From contig WPIO01000009.1 in NCBI GenBank assembly GCA_009760855.2, forward strand, positions 4,925,001-4,989,000: a stretch of 64,000 nt of DNA, read 5' to 3'. Within the stretch, counting starts at the first letter, position 1, and the number at the start of each line of letters is the position of its first letter. This document shows, one piece after another, positions 22,893 to 32,429 of the stretch. Made by a program: the position numbers and the translations under genes. The stretch is from Cristatella mucedo (taxonomy: Eukaryota > Bryozoa > Phylactolaemata > Cristatellidae). The notes under the pieces are model-generated. The model ran no database searches. It worked only from the letters and a program-made list of their open reading frames with translations, and was not told the DNA's origin.

Positions 22893-24413
22893 TTAAATGT
22901 CAGTTCCCTCGTAAACAAATGTTCCTTTACTGTAGGTAAATGGTGAACCATTACCATTAGAAGTAATTTCTGCAGTGTTCTCACAGATAGTTAAATAGTG
23001 AATCATAATGTTTGTAGCAGGATTGGTATTTGGTACTTGAGAGTTGAACTAAATGCTTACATCAAGTTTTGAAGTGATTCTTAAAGGTTCATCGTTGTAT
23101 TGGAGATCAACAACATGAATTGGATATAGCATTAACCATTCAGGGAAAGTTACACCAACTGGTTCTGTAACACTATTTAATCCAAGATACTGCTTTCTGA
23201 ATTGAGTAAAATCTAGATATGCAGTAGAACACTTTCCATCTTTTGGATAACTACTTCTAGCAACAGTAGGATATTGCTTTGAACCATTAGCAAGAACAGT
23301 AACATTTTTAATATCGCAATGATTGTATGTGCATGGATTACCAGTATAATCGTTATATTTGCTTGTGTTTTGTGCAGCAACAATCAACCACCTAACTTTA
23401 TCAATAGTATTTTGCACAGATAAAGTTCTAGTATATTTTAGACCTTGATTGAAATTAGTTAGTGTCATATTTTCATAACGTCTGACTCTGTAATTAAGTC
23501 TAATTTTCTTTGCTCTCTCACTTGATACATCAGCAAGTGCTCTTTGAATACTTTCTTTAGGAATAACACAAGGAACCATCAGCCTCATTTTTGACATACT
23601 AATCTTAAATGCAGTCCAAAGTCCTTCATTAGCAGCCCCAGCAGCACCTCTAGATGTAATTGAATTAGTATTAGCAGCAGCTCCTGATGCACCAGTCATA
23701 ATAGCATCAAAGTCACTCCCACCAACTCTCGTCATCTCAAGCGTAAATGGAATGTTATAAAGAATCTTATTCATATCTGCACACAATCCAGACAATCTTG
23801 AAATTGGGAGTGAGATACTAAAAGTTCCTGCATTATCTGATAAGACACTTGAAAGACCTCTTCTGTAAGCAAAACTAATATTACTAGAAGTTGCTGCAGA
23901 AGCACTTGGGCTAACATAAGCACTGCTGCCTGTATACAGATCATCAAATGAATTTGCTTCATCTTTCTTCCATCCAGTTGCAGGTCCTTCTGTTCGGTTG
24001 TAATCATTTGGATATGTAAGGTGACCCATAAGAGTTGATACACTTCCAGGGCCTTCTTTCAATGAATAGCTTTCTATTTCTTCAGCACCAAGTCTGATTC
24101 TCATCGAACTAAACATCCATGCTCCAGCATTGTTAAAAAATCCAGCAGCAAGAGTTCTAGCAGGTGCTGCAAAGTTTCCACCAGCAGCTGTTTGGACTTG
24201 TAATTGACCTTCAAGCAGCAGATAAGCATCTGACAGCACATAGCAAAGTTGTTGTTCGCCAGGAACGGTGAATGTAACTAGTTTATTTGCAATACTATCT
24301 GTTTCATTTCCATTACTCTGATAAAACTCTCTTTATTGGTAATCTTTAATTTTGAAGTTAGGAAAGCTAGGATCGCCTAATTCTAGTATAGTGTCAATCG
24401 GTGCACTTGCCAT
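22893..24413 (-). pseudogene. major capsid protein (double jelly-roll hexon), two internal stops
   Basis: Forms the hexon-type capsomer. The longest clean piece is 24239-23049 (396 residues), but the same frame extends to ATG 24413, just after TATATAGAGAAGAA, with TAA at 24335-24333, and downstream past TAG 23051-23049 to TAA at 22893. That gives about 506 residues, typical of Polinton and adintovirus capsids. Features: AYLLLEGQL at the start of the first barrel, a Ser/Ala/Gly-rich loop, PFTLEMTRVG, the RLNYRVRRYENM region, and the C-terminal TFPEWLMLYPIHVVDLQYN followed, after the TAG, by NIMIHYLTICENTAEI. Assignment rests on length, motifs and position beside penton, ATPase and protease genes. 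Confidence 0.88.
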
Positions 24414-24441
24414 TTCTTCTCTATATAAAAAAGTAAAAAAT

Positions 24442-25038
24442 TTATTTCTTATTCTGAATGTATAAACCAGCACCAATTTTTTTCATGTATCCTCCATATC
24501 CATCAGCTCTTGGAGCAGGCATAATTGCAGGAACAGCAGATTTCTCTTTTATAACTTTTTCTATTTCTGTGTATGCCTTAGGATCATTTTCCTTTAACGT
24601 TTCTGAATAATCCTCTGTCTCAGAAACCTCCATCTTTGCCTTGTATTTTCGCTTAGGTTTAAGTTTGTTAAGCATAGCTCGTTTTATCTCAAGATCAATC
24701 TCTTTAAGCTTTCTATCATAATCTTCTTCTTTCTTTCTTTTTTCTAATTCATATTCATATTCTTTCTTTCTTCTTTCCTCTTCAGCTTTATCATCAATGT
24801 CTCTACGTTTATTAGCATACTCCTGGTCAATCTTTTCCTTCTTTGTCTGCAATTCAATTAATTTCCTAGCTTGATGCATCTCAATACCTTTGTTAGCAAT
24901 GTTCATACTAAGCCCAGTAAGTCCAGTAAGCACAGGCGCTGCTTTTTCAACACCATCAATAATCTTATCAAGTACACCAGAACCATGATATTTTCCACCA
25001 GTTATCCTTCCATGACCAATTCTAGCATAGCTACCCAT
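24442..25038 (-). CDS. coiled-coil virion-type protein with adenain-like site
   Basis: 198 residues, uninterrupted. A Gly-rich N-terminus contains ITGGK, fitting the adenain consensus [MIL]xGG-x. It is followed by GVLDKIIDGVEKAAPVLTGL, a possible amphipathic or membrane-active helix, a long K/E/R coiled coil (about residues 60-125), and a Gly-rich tail GYGGYMKKIGAGL. The layout resembles adenovirus core or pVI-like precursors, but no homology is proved. It lies between MCP and the penton-like genes, and its ATG follows AATATAGG. Confidence 0.65.
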   Translation of the reverse strand: MGSYARIGHGRITGGKYHGSGVLDKIIDGVEKAAPVLTGLTGLSMNIANKGIEMHQARKLIELQTKKEKIDQEYANKRRDIDDKAEEERRKKEYEYELEKRKKEEDYDRKLKEIDLEIKRAMLNKLKPKRKYKAKMEVSETEDYSETLKENDPKAYTEIEKVIKEKSAVPAIMPAPRADGYGGYMKKIGAGLYIQNKK

Positions 25039-25044
25039 CCTATA

Positions 25045-25896
25045 TTATTTTGAAATTTCTATTGTAGCTATAACATCTGTAATAGTATTTATTGTATTTT
25101 TATTTTGTTCTGTTAAATTAATTTTAATACTACTTACACCATCAATGTCTCCGCGAGTAGGCAAGAATAAAATATTTGGAATATGCATGTCAACCTTTTC
25201 TCCTGGATTAACATCATTAATATCAATTAAGTATAAAGATGATGATTGTTCTAAAAATCCTTTTTTATGTTCGACATAGTTCTTACTAGGATCTACAAGA
25301 TCACAATCAATACTTATCCATTTTACTCCAGAATTATCTGGCAACTGCATTTTATTCCAAGCCTTGTAAGTTCCAGAGAAATACATTGCTTTTTCTATAG
25401 CTGCATATGGCGTTCCACCAACCATTGCAGCATCAAATGTGCCTTGTAAATTTGAACTAAATCCTAAAGTATCTCCAATAGAGTTGATTATACCAGAATT
25501 TTTTCCGAGTAGCACAAGATAGTCTTGACCAACTTGCATAATTATTTTATCATCAGTATCTACACTAAATTTTATTCCATTTGTCGCAGGTCTACCTGTT
25601 GGATTTAAAAATGCTTTTGCTACTATTAAAGCATTATTTAGGTAAGTAACAACTTTTGAACTATCATAATATCCTTCTGGGACTGCAATAGAATAATTGT
25701 CTCGATTAGCAATATTTGGTCTATACCAAAGTATATCGTTTACTCCAGTAATAACATTTGATATTATTCTGTTTGTATACGTAAACTCAACTCTCCGTAA
25801 GCCTATTTTGTTATATCCAGAATCAGATCCAAGCATTAATGGAGGAACAAGGGTTTTTGAATCAGAACTAGTAGTTCCAGTAATTCTTATAGACAT
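25045..25896 (-). CDS. penton-like / minor capsid protein 2
   Basis: About 283 residues from ATG 25896, which abuts TATAAGA; the open frame extends upstream to a TTG. Uninterrupted. Features typical of single-jelly-roll minor capsid proteins: LRRVEFTYTNRI, VPEGYYDSSKVVTYLNNAL, a DTLGF segment, and an ATIEI C-terminus. The C-terminal SIKINLTEQ...TDVIATIEI parallels the ending of the neighbouring penton gene. Probably a vertex or cement protein. Confidence 0.65.
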   Translation of the reverse strand: MSIRITGTTSSDSKTLVPPLMLGSDSGYNKIGLRRVEFTYTNRIISNVITGVNDILWYRPNIANRDNYSIAVPEGYYDSSKVVTYLNNALIVAKAFLNPTGRPATNGIKFSVDTDDKIIMQVGQDYLVLLGKNSGIINSIGDTLGFSSNLQGTFDAAMVGGTPYAAIEKAMYFSGTYKAWNKMQLPDNSGVKWISIDCDLVDPSKNYVEHKKGFLEQSSSLYLIDINDVNPGEKVDMHIPNILFLPTRGDIDGVSSIKINLTEQNKNTINTITDVIATIEISK

Positions 25897-25903
25897 TCTT
25901 ATA

Positions 25904-26953
25904 TTATATTTCAATAATTTCTATTACAACAGTAATCTGCTGTGAACCAAAATCTAAAACTTTCAAATTTTGATCTGTAATTGTAATCAATATATCAGAA
26001 ATAGATTCTCCAACAAGATTGTGATATTCAAGAGTGTTTGGTTCATATACCATTTGTTCCCAAGGATAAAAATTATAAGCAAAATTTCTTAGAGCTTGTG
26101 TTTCAATATTATTTATGTAACTTGTTCCACTTGCAACTAAATTATAATTTATAAGAATTAAATTCAAGTCAGAAACAAAAACTTTATTTTCTGAAGTAAT
26201 TTTCTCTCCAGGATCTACAACTACTTGCGTGAACTGCTTTCCAGGAGCTGCAGTATATGTAGTTAGTGGAAGTGTTTTATCAGTTGTATAAACAGTTCCA
26301 GTAAATCCAAGTAATGGAGCTATGGTAGATTTAGTAGCAGCAAATGTAAACCCAGCAGGCATAGTAATCCAATAATTAGAAGTAGCAGTATCAATACCTA
26401 AAACAAACTTATCACTTCTAGATAATACAATAGAATTATTTATTGTATCAGCAATTCCAATATTTACATCATCAGAAACAGCTGCATATATACCAGGTGG
26501 TATTCTTACTATTCTATCAGATCCACCTGTAATCCTGTAAACAAAAGTATTATTTTCAGATGTTATATTTTTGATGGAGTTAGTTCCAACAAACTTTTTA
26601 AAGCATAACTTAAAATTTTTATTTTTAAGTCTTATTGGGTTGTTGATGTTTACTCTAATAGGATTAGTAGTTCCAGTTATATTAAAAACGTATCCTTCCT
26701 TACCTGCAATGGTGTCCTTTTTGATTGACTCAACATTCTTTAGAATATCCTTAGCTACACCAAGAAGATCTGAAATTTTCTATATATCATATAAAAGTTT
26801 ATTAATTTTAGCAACATATGACTTTGGAACTTTTCTAGATTTTGCAAGGTAATCAACAGCAGCACTAATAGAATTTACTACTCCAGTATTTCCAGCAGCA
26901 AGCTCGCGAATCCACAATTCAATCTTATCAATTATACTATACTTCATAATCAT
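25904..26953 (-). pseudogene. penton-like minor capsid protein 1, one internal stop
   Basis: Reads from ATG 26953 to TGA-bounded end at 25904 with a single in-frame TAG at 26782-26780; about 349 residues. The N-terminal 55 residues are helical. The rest is beta-rich: RIPPGIYAAV, TFAATKSTIAPLLGF, and the C-terminal SDILITITDQNLKVLDFGSQ, close to the way Polinton penton proteins end. YRITGGSD contains a possible adenain site. It is followed at once by penton-like protein 2. Which of the two is the true penton is unsettled. Confidence 0.7.
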
Positions 26954-27379
26954 TCATAATACTTCATAATCATTCTCTACAACTAATGGAATTATTTCTA
27001 TTCCTTTGCCAAGTTTTGGTCTTAAATAATCTAAAACTCTTTGCTCTTTAACACTTCTTTTTTTCTTTTTGTCTAGCTCTGCAATAGCATTGGAAATATT
27101 TTCCTCACTAAGTTTTTCAACAATCTTTCTTATAGGTTTAGATATTCCACCAGTTTTCTTTGCCTCAATAATATCAAGTAAATCTTTCTTTTTATCAACT
27201 TTTTCATCATATGCTTTACTTATTTCATCTTTTTGTTCAACATCTCTAAAATAGTTCTGCGCATATTCTTACACATCATGAGCAGTTTGTTCTAGTTCTT
27301 TTTCAGCAGTATACATTTTTTCATTATAAAGTTTTAATCCTAGCTCATATAACTTTAAGTCTTTATTTGTACTATCCAT
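26954..27379 (-). pseudogene. charged coiled-coil viral protein, one internal stop
   Basis: ATG 27379 overlaps the end of the preceding gene; TAA at 27271-27269 interrupts, then the frame stays open to TGA 26954 (about 140 residues). Rich in K, E and D with heptad-like stretches; KKTGGISKPIRKI in the middle. No family recognised; its position between ATPase and penton suggests a virion component. Confidence 0.55.
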
Positions 27380-27380
27380 C

Positions 27381-27974
27381 TCATTTGTTATTTGTTACAT
27401 AATTTGGTAGATAACCCTCTTTATTTTTAACTATCTCCATAAGTTTAGCTTTATCATAATCTTGTACTACAACAGATCTCTTTGGAGTGCCAGTAGTTGG
27501 ATTTATATTTAACTCCTCAGCTAAACCTTTTTGAGCAACATCAATAGCTTCTCGTATTTCTGGATTTGCTGCACATGTCTTTGCTTGATTTGCTATAGTA
27601 ATTGCTTTTTTATGCTTTCCTTCACTAACAGCCGTTCTTGCTTTTTGAATAGTACTAGATATGTCTGGTTTTTGTCGCAAAACTTTCTGCAGTTGTTCTT
27701 TATTTTCTATCTGTAAAGCAAGTTTAGGTCTAATTCTCTTAAGTTTCTCAACAACAACTTTACCTGAGTTATCAGTAGATCTCTCTAATGCTTGCTCATT
27801 TAGTCTATGCTCAGCAGCATCTCTTACCGATATTTCTGATTCTATTCTTTGTATCTCGCTAGAATTTTCTAGAATGTTTGCATCTCTCAGATCTTGCAGG
27901 TTTTGTAGTTTAGATTCATAATCAAGTGCTTCTTGAACACTTCCTTTGTAAGGTTTTTTACCACTTGAGTACAT
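27381..27974 (-). CDS. helical viral protein of unknown function
   Basis: 197 residues, uninterrupted, mostly helical and charged (LQNLQDLRDANIL, SEIQRIESEISVRDAAEHRL). Start MYSSGKKPYKGS follows AATGGAAAA. It sits between the packaging ATPase and the capsid block on the same strand, where adintoviruses often carry virion proteins of unknown role. No motif recognised. Confidence 0.65.
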   Translation of the reverse strand: MYSSGKKPYKGSVQEALDYESKLQNLQDLRDANILENSSEIQRIESEISVRDAAEHRLNEQALERSTDNSGKVVVEKLKRIRPKLALQIENKEQLQKVLRQKPDISSTIQKARTAVSEGKHKKAITIANQAKTCAANPEIREAIDVAQKGLAEELNINPTTGTPKRSVVVQDYDKAKLMEIVKNKEGYLPNYVTNNK

Positions 27975-28002
27975 TTTTCCATTAAAGATTTTACTATATC
28001 TA

Positions 28003-28677
28003 TTAAGAATTAAAAAATATCATTAATTGCTTTCCATCTGAATCAACAGACCAAAATCTGCCTTCACTTTCAGTCTTAGTTAGGTCTATCACGCAATATC
28101 CAAAACGGTTTCTAGTGCAAGAGTTAACCCATTCTCTAAATTGTTTCTTATCAATATCTCCAACGTATGCATCACGGATATACTCAATGTTAGTTGTGTT
28201 TTGCTTAAAGATTACTATTAAATTTACATTGTTTCTAATTTCTCTCCTAGGTATATTAGTAAAGCCTTGAGCAAGGTAGAAAATGTTCAGACCTTTATGT
28301 GACCTTCATCGTGTGAAATAGTCTAGTATTTTACTCTGATCCTCAGTCATTAAATCATCAAGCACAACTACATTCTTGCAGTTCTTATACGAGTCTACTT
28401 CTGGCATAGCATCAATACCATTCACCCATGAGTAAGCTTTGTTTTCTTTTGTCATTGACTTAAGTCCACGATACAACTTTTGATCTAAACTTGAAGCAAT
28501 AATTGTACAACTATCATAATTAACCATTCCATAAAATATCCAATTCATGATGAGCTGTGATTTACCTGAACCACTTGGACCTAAAACTAAAGCTCTTATC
28601 GGAACATTTGGTAAAGGTTCTTTATGTCCAGTATCTACATCTTGCCCAAAATTAAACGCCCTCACTCGAAGAGACAT
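28003..28677 (-). pseudogene. FtsK/HerA-type DNA packaging ATPase, one internal stop
   Basis: Drives genome packaging into the capsid. Walker A GPSGSGKS at residues 33-40, Walker B VVVLDD at 103-108. An in-frame TGA at 28308-28306, directly after YFTR, interrupts; the frame then continues with LNIFYLAQGF, IPRREIRNN and a C-terminal region to TAA 28003. Full length about 223 residues, normal for Polinton ATPases. ATG 28677 abuts AGTATAGGAA and is divergent from the DUF5679-like gene 34 bp away. Confidence 0.95.
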
Positions 28678-28711
28678 TTCCTATACTAAATTTTTTTTTT
28701 ATATTATAGAA

Positions 28712-28981
28712 ATGGAAATTTACTTCTTGAAATGTAAGAAGCCAACAGATAGCATTCATGAGGAATACATCGAGATCGATAGTACAAAAGGTCTTAGGGG
28801 AATGATTAAAGCAATTTGCGTGATTTGCGAAAGTAAAAAGTCAAACTTTGTAAAACTTAGAAGTGGTACAGGAGTTTTGTCTCATTGTAAAAAGTTAGGA
28901 ACTGGAGTTTAGCTCATGGAAAGAAGTTAGGTACTGGAGTTTTGTCTCATGGGAAAAAGTTAGGTGGTGAGATGAATAAAG
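28712..28981 (+). pseudogene. DUF5679-like small zinc-ribbon protein with 33-bp tandem repeats
   Basis: Start MEIYFLKCKKPTD and CVICESKKSNF match the small DUF5679-type proteins common in Polintons and some large DNA viruses; the first of the usual Cys pair is replaced by Phe (FLKC instead of CxKC). The frame ends in a tandem repeat (GTGVLSHxKKL). The second of three 33-bp units has lost two bases, giving a stop at 28910-28912. The remaining units run straight into the start of the protease gene. Whether the ancestor was a separate protein is not clear. Confidence 0.75.
28844..28969 (+). repeat. three 33-bp tandem repeats
   Basis: Units of the type GGTACTGGAGTTTTGTCTCA plus TGGGAAAAAGTTA, about 28864-28962. 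The middle one is 2 bp shorter. They encode GTGVLSHGKKL. Confidence 0.85.
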
Positions 28982-29410
28982 AACAAATACTTTCTGAACT
29001 AAGAAAAACTATTAACAGTTTTAAAAAAAGTAAAAAGTACACCACTAACTGACCTCGAAATAAATCACTATGTGAAAGAATTAGATATAAAAAATTTCAG
29101 AGGTGTATTTGCAAGAGATGAATTAAGTTCTTCAGAAGAGAATGAGTGCCTTTTTTGCAATACTGGTAAATCAGATCTAGCAATATATCACTGGGTAGCT
29201 CTTAAAAAAATTGGAGATCAATGTTGTTATTTTGATTCATTCGGTGCTCCTCCAATGCCAGAAGTGATTAATTATTTTGGTGTTACACCGAGTTTTCAGA
29301 CTTTTCAACTGCAAAAGTTAAATCAAACGGATTGTGGAATGAGGTGCTTAATCTTCCTTAAATTAATGGAATTTGTCGATTTTGGTCCAGTCATGCAATT
29401 ATTAATTTGA
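28973..29410 (+). pseudogene. adenain-type maturation cysteine protease, N-terminal frameshift
   Basis: Cleaves capsid precursor proteins. Clean frame from about 29042 to TGA-free end TGA/TAA at 29410. Catalytic layout: His in YHWVAL (29189-29191), Asp in YFDSFG, oxyanion Gln seven residues before the catalytic Cys, and LNQTDCGMRC. An ATG at 28973 opens a frame with a plausible helical N-terminus that needs a one-base shift in an A-rich tract (about 29028-29040) to join the protease frame. Total about 145 residues, slightly shorter than adenovirus protease. Confidence 0.92.
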
Positions 29411-29438
29411 ATTAAACAAAATATTTCCACTATATAGA

Positions 29439-29927
29439 ATGGAAAATCAAGAAAAGAAATTTGTAGTCCTCCAAAATTCTGCAGTTGTCATTCCTAAAGG
29501 AAAGCCTGCACACGTTCATGTTGAAGAGAAAATTTCAAAAGATTCAAAACCTCATCTTAGTGCGTGGATGTATATAACAGAAGAATCACTTCCTTATATT
29601 CAAAACATTGTAGATAGATCGAGTGAGCAATTAGATTTCAAAGCATTTGATGCTAGTGCAAGGTCAACAATTGGAATTAGATTTGATTTTGGAAAGAAAC
29701 CTAGTATTATGTTTGATGAGAATAATAAACAAATTTAAGTATCTAGTCCTGCAGATGTAATTAAAAAATTAGGAAATGATTTTTGTATCACTGGAATTCT
29801 TGATGGAAGTTATGTTTCAAAAGAATATTATAATAATGAAGAAAGATTAAATATTAGACTAAAGATTGACCAAGTAAAAGTTTATAGTTCTCCAAAGAGA
29901 TCAGTTTTTAATCCAGCAGAGTTTTAA
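29439..29927 (+). pseudogene. viral protein of unknown function, one internal stop
   Basis: ATG 29439 directly follows CTATATAGA. 99 codons to TAA 29736-29738, then the same frame stays open to TAA at 29927 (about 162 residues). Contains AWMYITEESLPYIQN, IRFDFGKKPSIMFDEN and, after the stop, LNIRLKIDQVKVYSSPKRS. The beta-rich tail could be an OB-type nucleic-acid-binding fold, but this is a guess. It is downstream of the protease on the same strand. Confidence 0.65.
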
Positions 29928-29950
29928 AGTTAGTTTGTAAGTTTAATCTT

Positions 29951-30668
29951 TTAGATCTTTTTCCGAGTGATATCAAGCATTCTATCAAGGATTCCACGAG
30001 CATAATTTTTTTATCTTATTTAGACTAGCAGGATTACTTATTTTATCTTTTAGAAAATCAGTAGCAAATGAATCATTTAATCCACCAGCAATGCCTAAGC
30101 CCAATTTGGCCTTTGCCATTACTACAGCTGCAACCGTTTTAGCATCTTCACGTACGTAATTTGGTTGTCTAGGATCTAGCGATATTCTAGCAGCCGATCC
30201 AGCTAATATCAAGTCTGACCAGTTTCTTATTTGTGTTCTTTGAGGCGCAGGCATCGATGAAGTTTCGGTATAGTCATGGTCATGGATGAGACCACGTGCA
30301 TCGAGATCATTTACGCCTGTATAGCCTTGCTGCATTCTCTGAGTGAATTTTGTTCCTGGACCTACATATGAGTATTTTCCAGTATTGTTAAAACTTCCGC
30401 CTGGTACATTATCTGATTTAATACCATTTGGTAGTTTCAGATGAAATTCTCTTCCATCAGACAGTTTATTTATTAGATCAAGAATACCCGAGCCAAGTCT
30501 TCTATTACGTTTCAATTGCTTCAAACTTAGATTTAGTTGTAAGCCAGTGTTTTTTTATCTAAACTTTTCTATTTTGTTTAGTTGTGTTTTTGTTACAAAG
30601 ATTGGAACTGTGCCTGATAGATCTTCTTTTTTTAGTCTGATTTAAATAGGCTTATCAGACTTATGCAT
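29951..30668 (-). pseudogene. phospholipase A2-domain virion protein (parvovirus VP1u-like), two internal stops
   Basis: Entry-associated PLA2 proteins occur in parvovirus capsids and have been described in adintoviruses. The core shows a Ca-binding loop YVGPGT, a catalytic GLIHDHDY and a later Asp in WSDLIL. In-frame TAA at 30644-30642 and 30557-30555 precede the clean frame 30524-29985. The N-terminal part carries VTKTQLNKI...LQLNLSLKQLK, a motif I associate with Polinton virion proteins. IAGGL is an adenain-type site. At the C-terminus one extra A in an A7 tract probably shifts the end from 29985 to about 29951. Broken and presumably non-functional. Confidence 0.85.
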
Positions 30669-30771
30669 TAAGTTTACTTGATGATCTGATAGGTTTAGCT
30701 TTGTCTCGTGATATTCCCTTCTATACTAATTACATTTTATTTAAAGACAAATTAAACTATTATATATTAAA

Positions 30772-31329
30772 AATGAATAAAGATTCTATCTTTAGAGATC
30801 GAGTTATGCAACTTTTGGATTACAATCCAGATACTGGTAAATTCACTAATAAAACCAATCGTGGTGGAAATGCGCGGATTGGCGAAGAGCCTGGAAGAAC
30901 AAGCAATGGTTATAGAAGAATAACAATTGATGGAAAGGAATATTTTTCTCACTTTTTGTCGTTTTTGATAATCATAGGGAGAATGCCTTTACATGAAATT
31001 GATCATATTAGTTGTGACAAATTGGATAATAGATTTTCAAATTTTCGAGAAGCAACTGCTTCAGAAAATAAAATATGAGGAATATAGGAAGAAGAAGAAA
31101 TAATGCGTCAGGATTTACAGGGGTTGCATTTAATAAAAGGCATAATAAATAGAGAGCTTATATTTACATGGATTATAATAATATACATCTTGGTTATTTT
31201 GATTCTGTAGAAGATGCAGCTGTTGCTAGAGACCTTGCAGCAATTCGCCTCCATTTGCAATTCTCGCGATTAAACTTTACTTATACTTTAACAGAAGATT
31301 ATAAAATAGTTAGACATACAGACTTTTAA
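30772..31329 (+). pseudogene. HNH endonuclease with AP2 DNA-binding domain, frameshift and stop
   Basis: Homing-type endonuclease. ATG 30772 is preferred over the upstream frame start. The HNH part shows DYNPDTGKF and EIDHISCDKLDNRFSNFREA; after a one-base shift near 31072, an AP2 domain follows: GFTGVAFNKRH, then TAG 31150-31152 where AP2 domains usually have Trp, RAYI, LGYFDSVEDAAVARD and a RLNF ending. The same HNH-AP2 architecture is found in phage and virus homing nucleases. Convergent overlap of about 4 bp with the gene on the other strand. Confidence 0.88.
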
Positions 31330-31695
31330 TTTCTACAGCGTTTTTTCAAAGCATCTCTTAGTTTTAGTACATCTCTATGTAGTTCTTCTTGTGATTTACC
31401 TTTCGCAAAAAGATTAGCTAGTAACATTGCGCTCTCTGCTTGATAATTACAGGTCTTTTTTCCTCCAATACTTACTACTTTCTACTTTTTTTATGTCTTC
31501 TTTTAATTTATCCGAATAGCTTACTCCTGATACCTCTACTAACTGCTTTCCAGTTTTCAAATAATCCAATCTATTTTTCACCTCACTATTCTGCACTTTG
31601 TCACTCAAATCGATATCAATGTTTCTATCAAGTAATTCTATCATATTTTTTATGTCTGTAATTGCATTCTTTAGTCTTTCACTCTGTGAACTCAA
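31326..31695 (-). pseudogene. helical viral protein of unknown function, frameshifted
   Basis: First frame 31695-31447 (no ATG; TTG or a lost start overlapping the end of the upstream gene), entirely helical. After a one-base shift in an A6 tract near 31455 the frame continues with AMLLANLFAKGKSQEELH to TAA 31326. About 120 residues. No family recognised. Confidence 0.5.
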
Positions 31696-32419
31696 GCACT
31701 CATTTGCTCCTCATGGGTATTCATTGGTGGTGACTTAGCAGTATACATTGTTGAATCAATAATCTTCTTAATCAATCCTGCTACAGTTACAGCTATGGAA
31801 ACTCCCAAGCCAACCACACCAATAATAGAAGCTATACTTGCTATGATTGCTGGAATTGCAGGCAAAAATCCTCCTGATCTTACTTCAAGAAAGTTCTTAC
31901 TCCAAGCTTTTGTATCTTATTGGGAAGCATCCCAAGATATTTCCTCCCCAAATGTCTCTGAAAGAAATCTACTAGGAGCTAAGTACCAATTAGATTTAGC
32001 TCTTTCCGCTTCTAGCAAAATCTCATTTATGTAATAGCCAACCTCTAATGATGCCACCATTTTTGACAGTCCTTCTTTTTTATCTGCAATTGTCATCCAG
32101 AAAACATTGCCATATTTCCCTGAAGCAAAATCATCAACAATCTCTTTTATGAATAAACCAAGATCAACAATTCCTGTTTTCCTGATAAAAATTCACCAAG
32201 TGCTTTTGTAGCAGTTCCGATTACTTTGAATGACTGCAAAACTTTTGGTACAATTGTTTCAATCCTATTCGATGCTTGTAGGCTTAGCTTCAATGCAATC
32301 TTTGGAGCAACTTTTATGATTGCTTTTGATCCAAGCTCAGTTGCTGTTGTTGTTCCTGATAATACTTCTTTTGTTGTATCTAAACCAGATTTCAAATCAC
32401 CGCCTTTTATTTTCTTAAT
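31692..32419 (-). pseudogene. viral membrane protein with Gly-Gly N-terminus, broken
   Basis: Upstream frame (about 32419-32150) has KKIKGGDLKSGLDTT, where IKGG fits an adenain site, then a helical region KALGEFLSG. A frameshift near 32180 joins it to a second frame running to TGA 31692 with TAA at 31919-31917. This part ends in a long hydrophobic pair IPAIIASIASIIGVVGLGVS and IAVTVAGLI. No ATG remains; an ATT is found where the start is expected, 10 bp from the divergent fibre B start. Possibly a virion membrane-active protein; function unknown. Confidence 0.55.
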
Positions 32420-32429
32420 AGATATAAGA

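Noticed and set aside
31795-32034. Plus-strand ORF starting METPKPTTPIIE
   Set aside because: It is antisense to the minus-strand membrane gene, whose frame has a clear TM pair and tighter fit.
32226-32429. N-terminal extension of fibre B
   Set aside because: It is antisense to the neighbouring gene; ATG 32430 has the start motif and begins the repeat-bearing protein.
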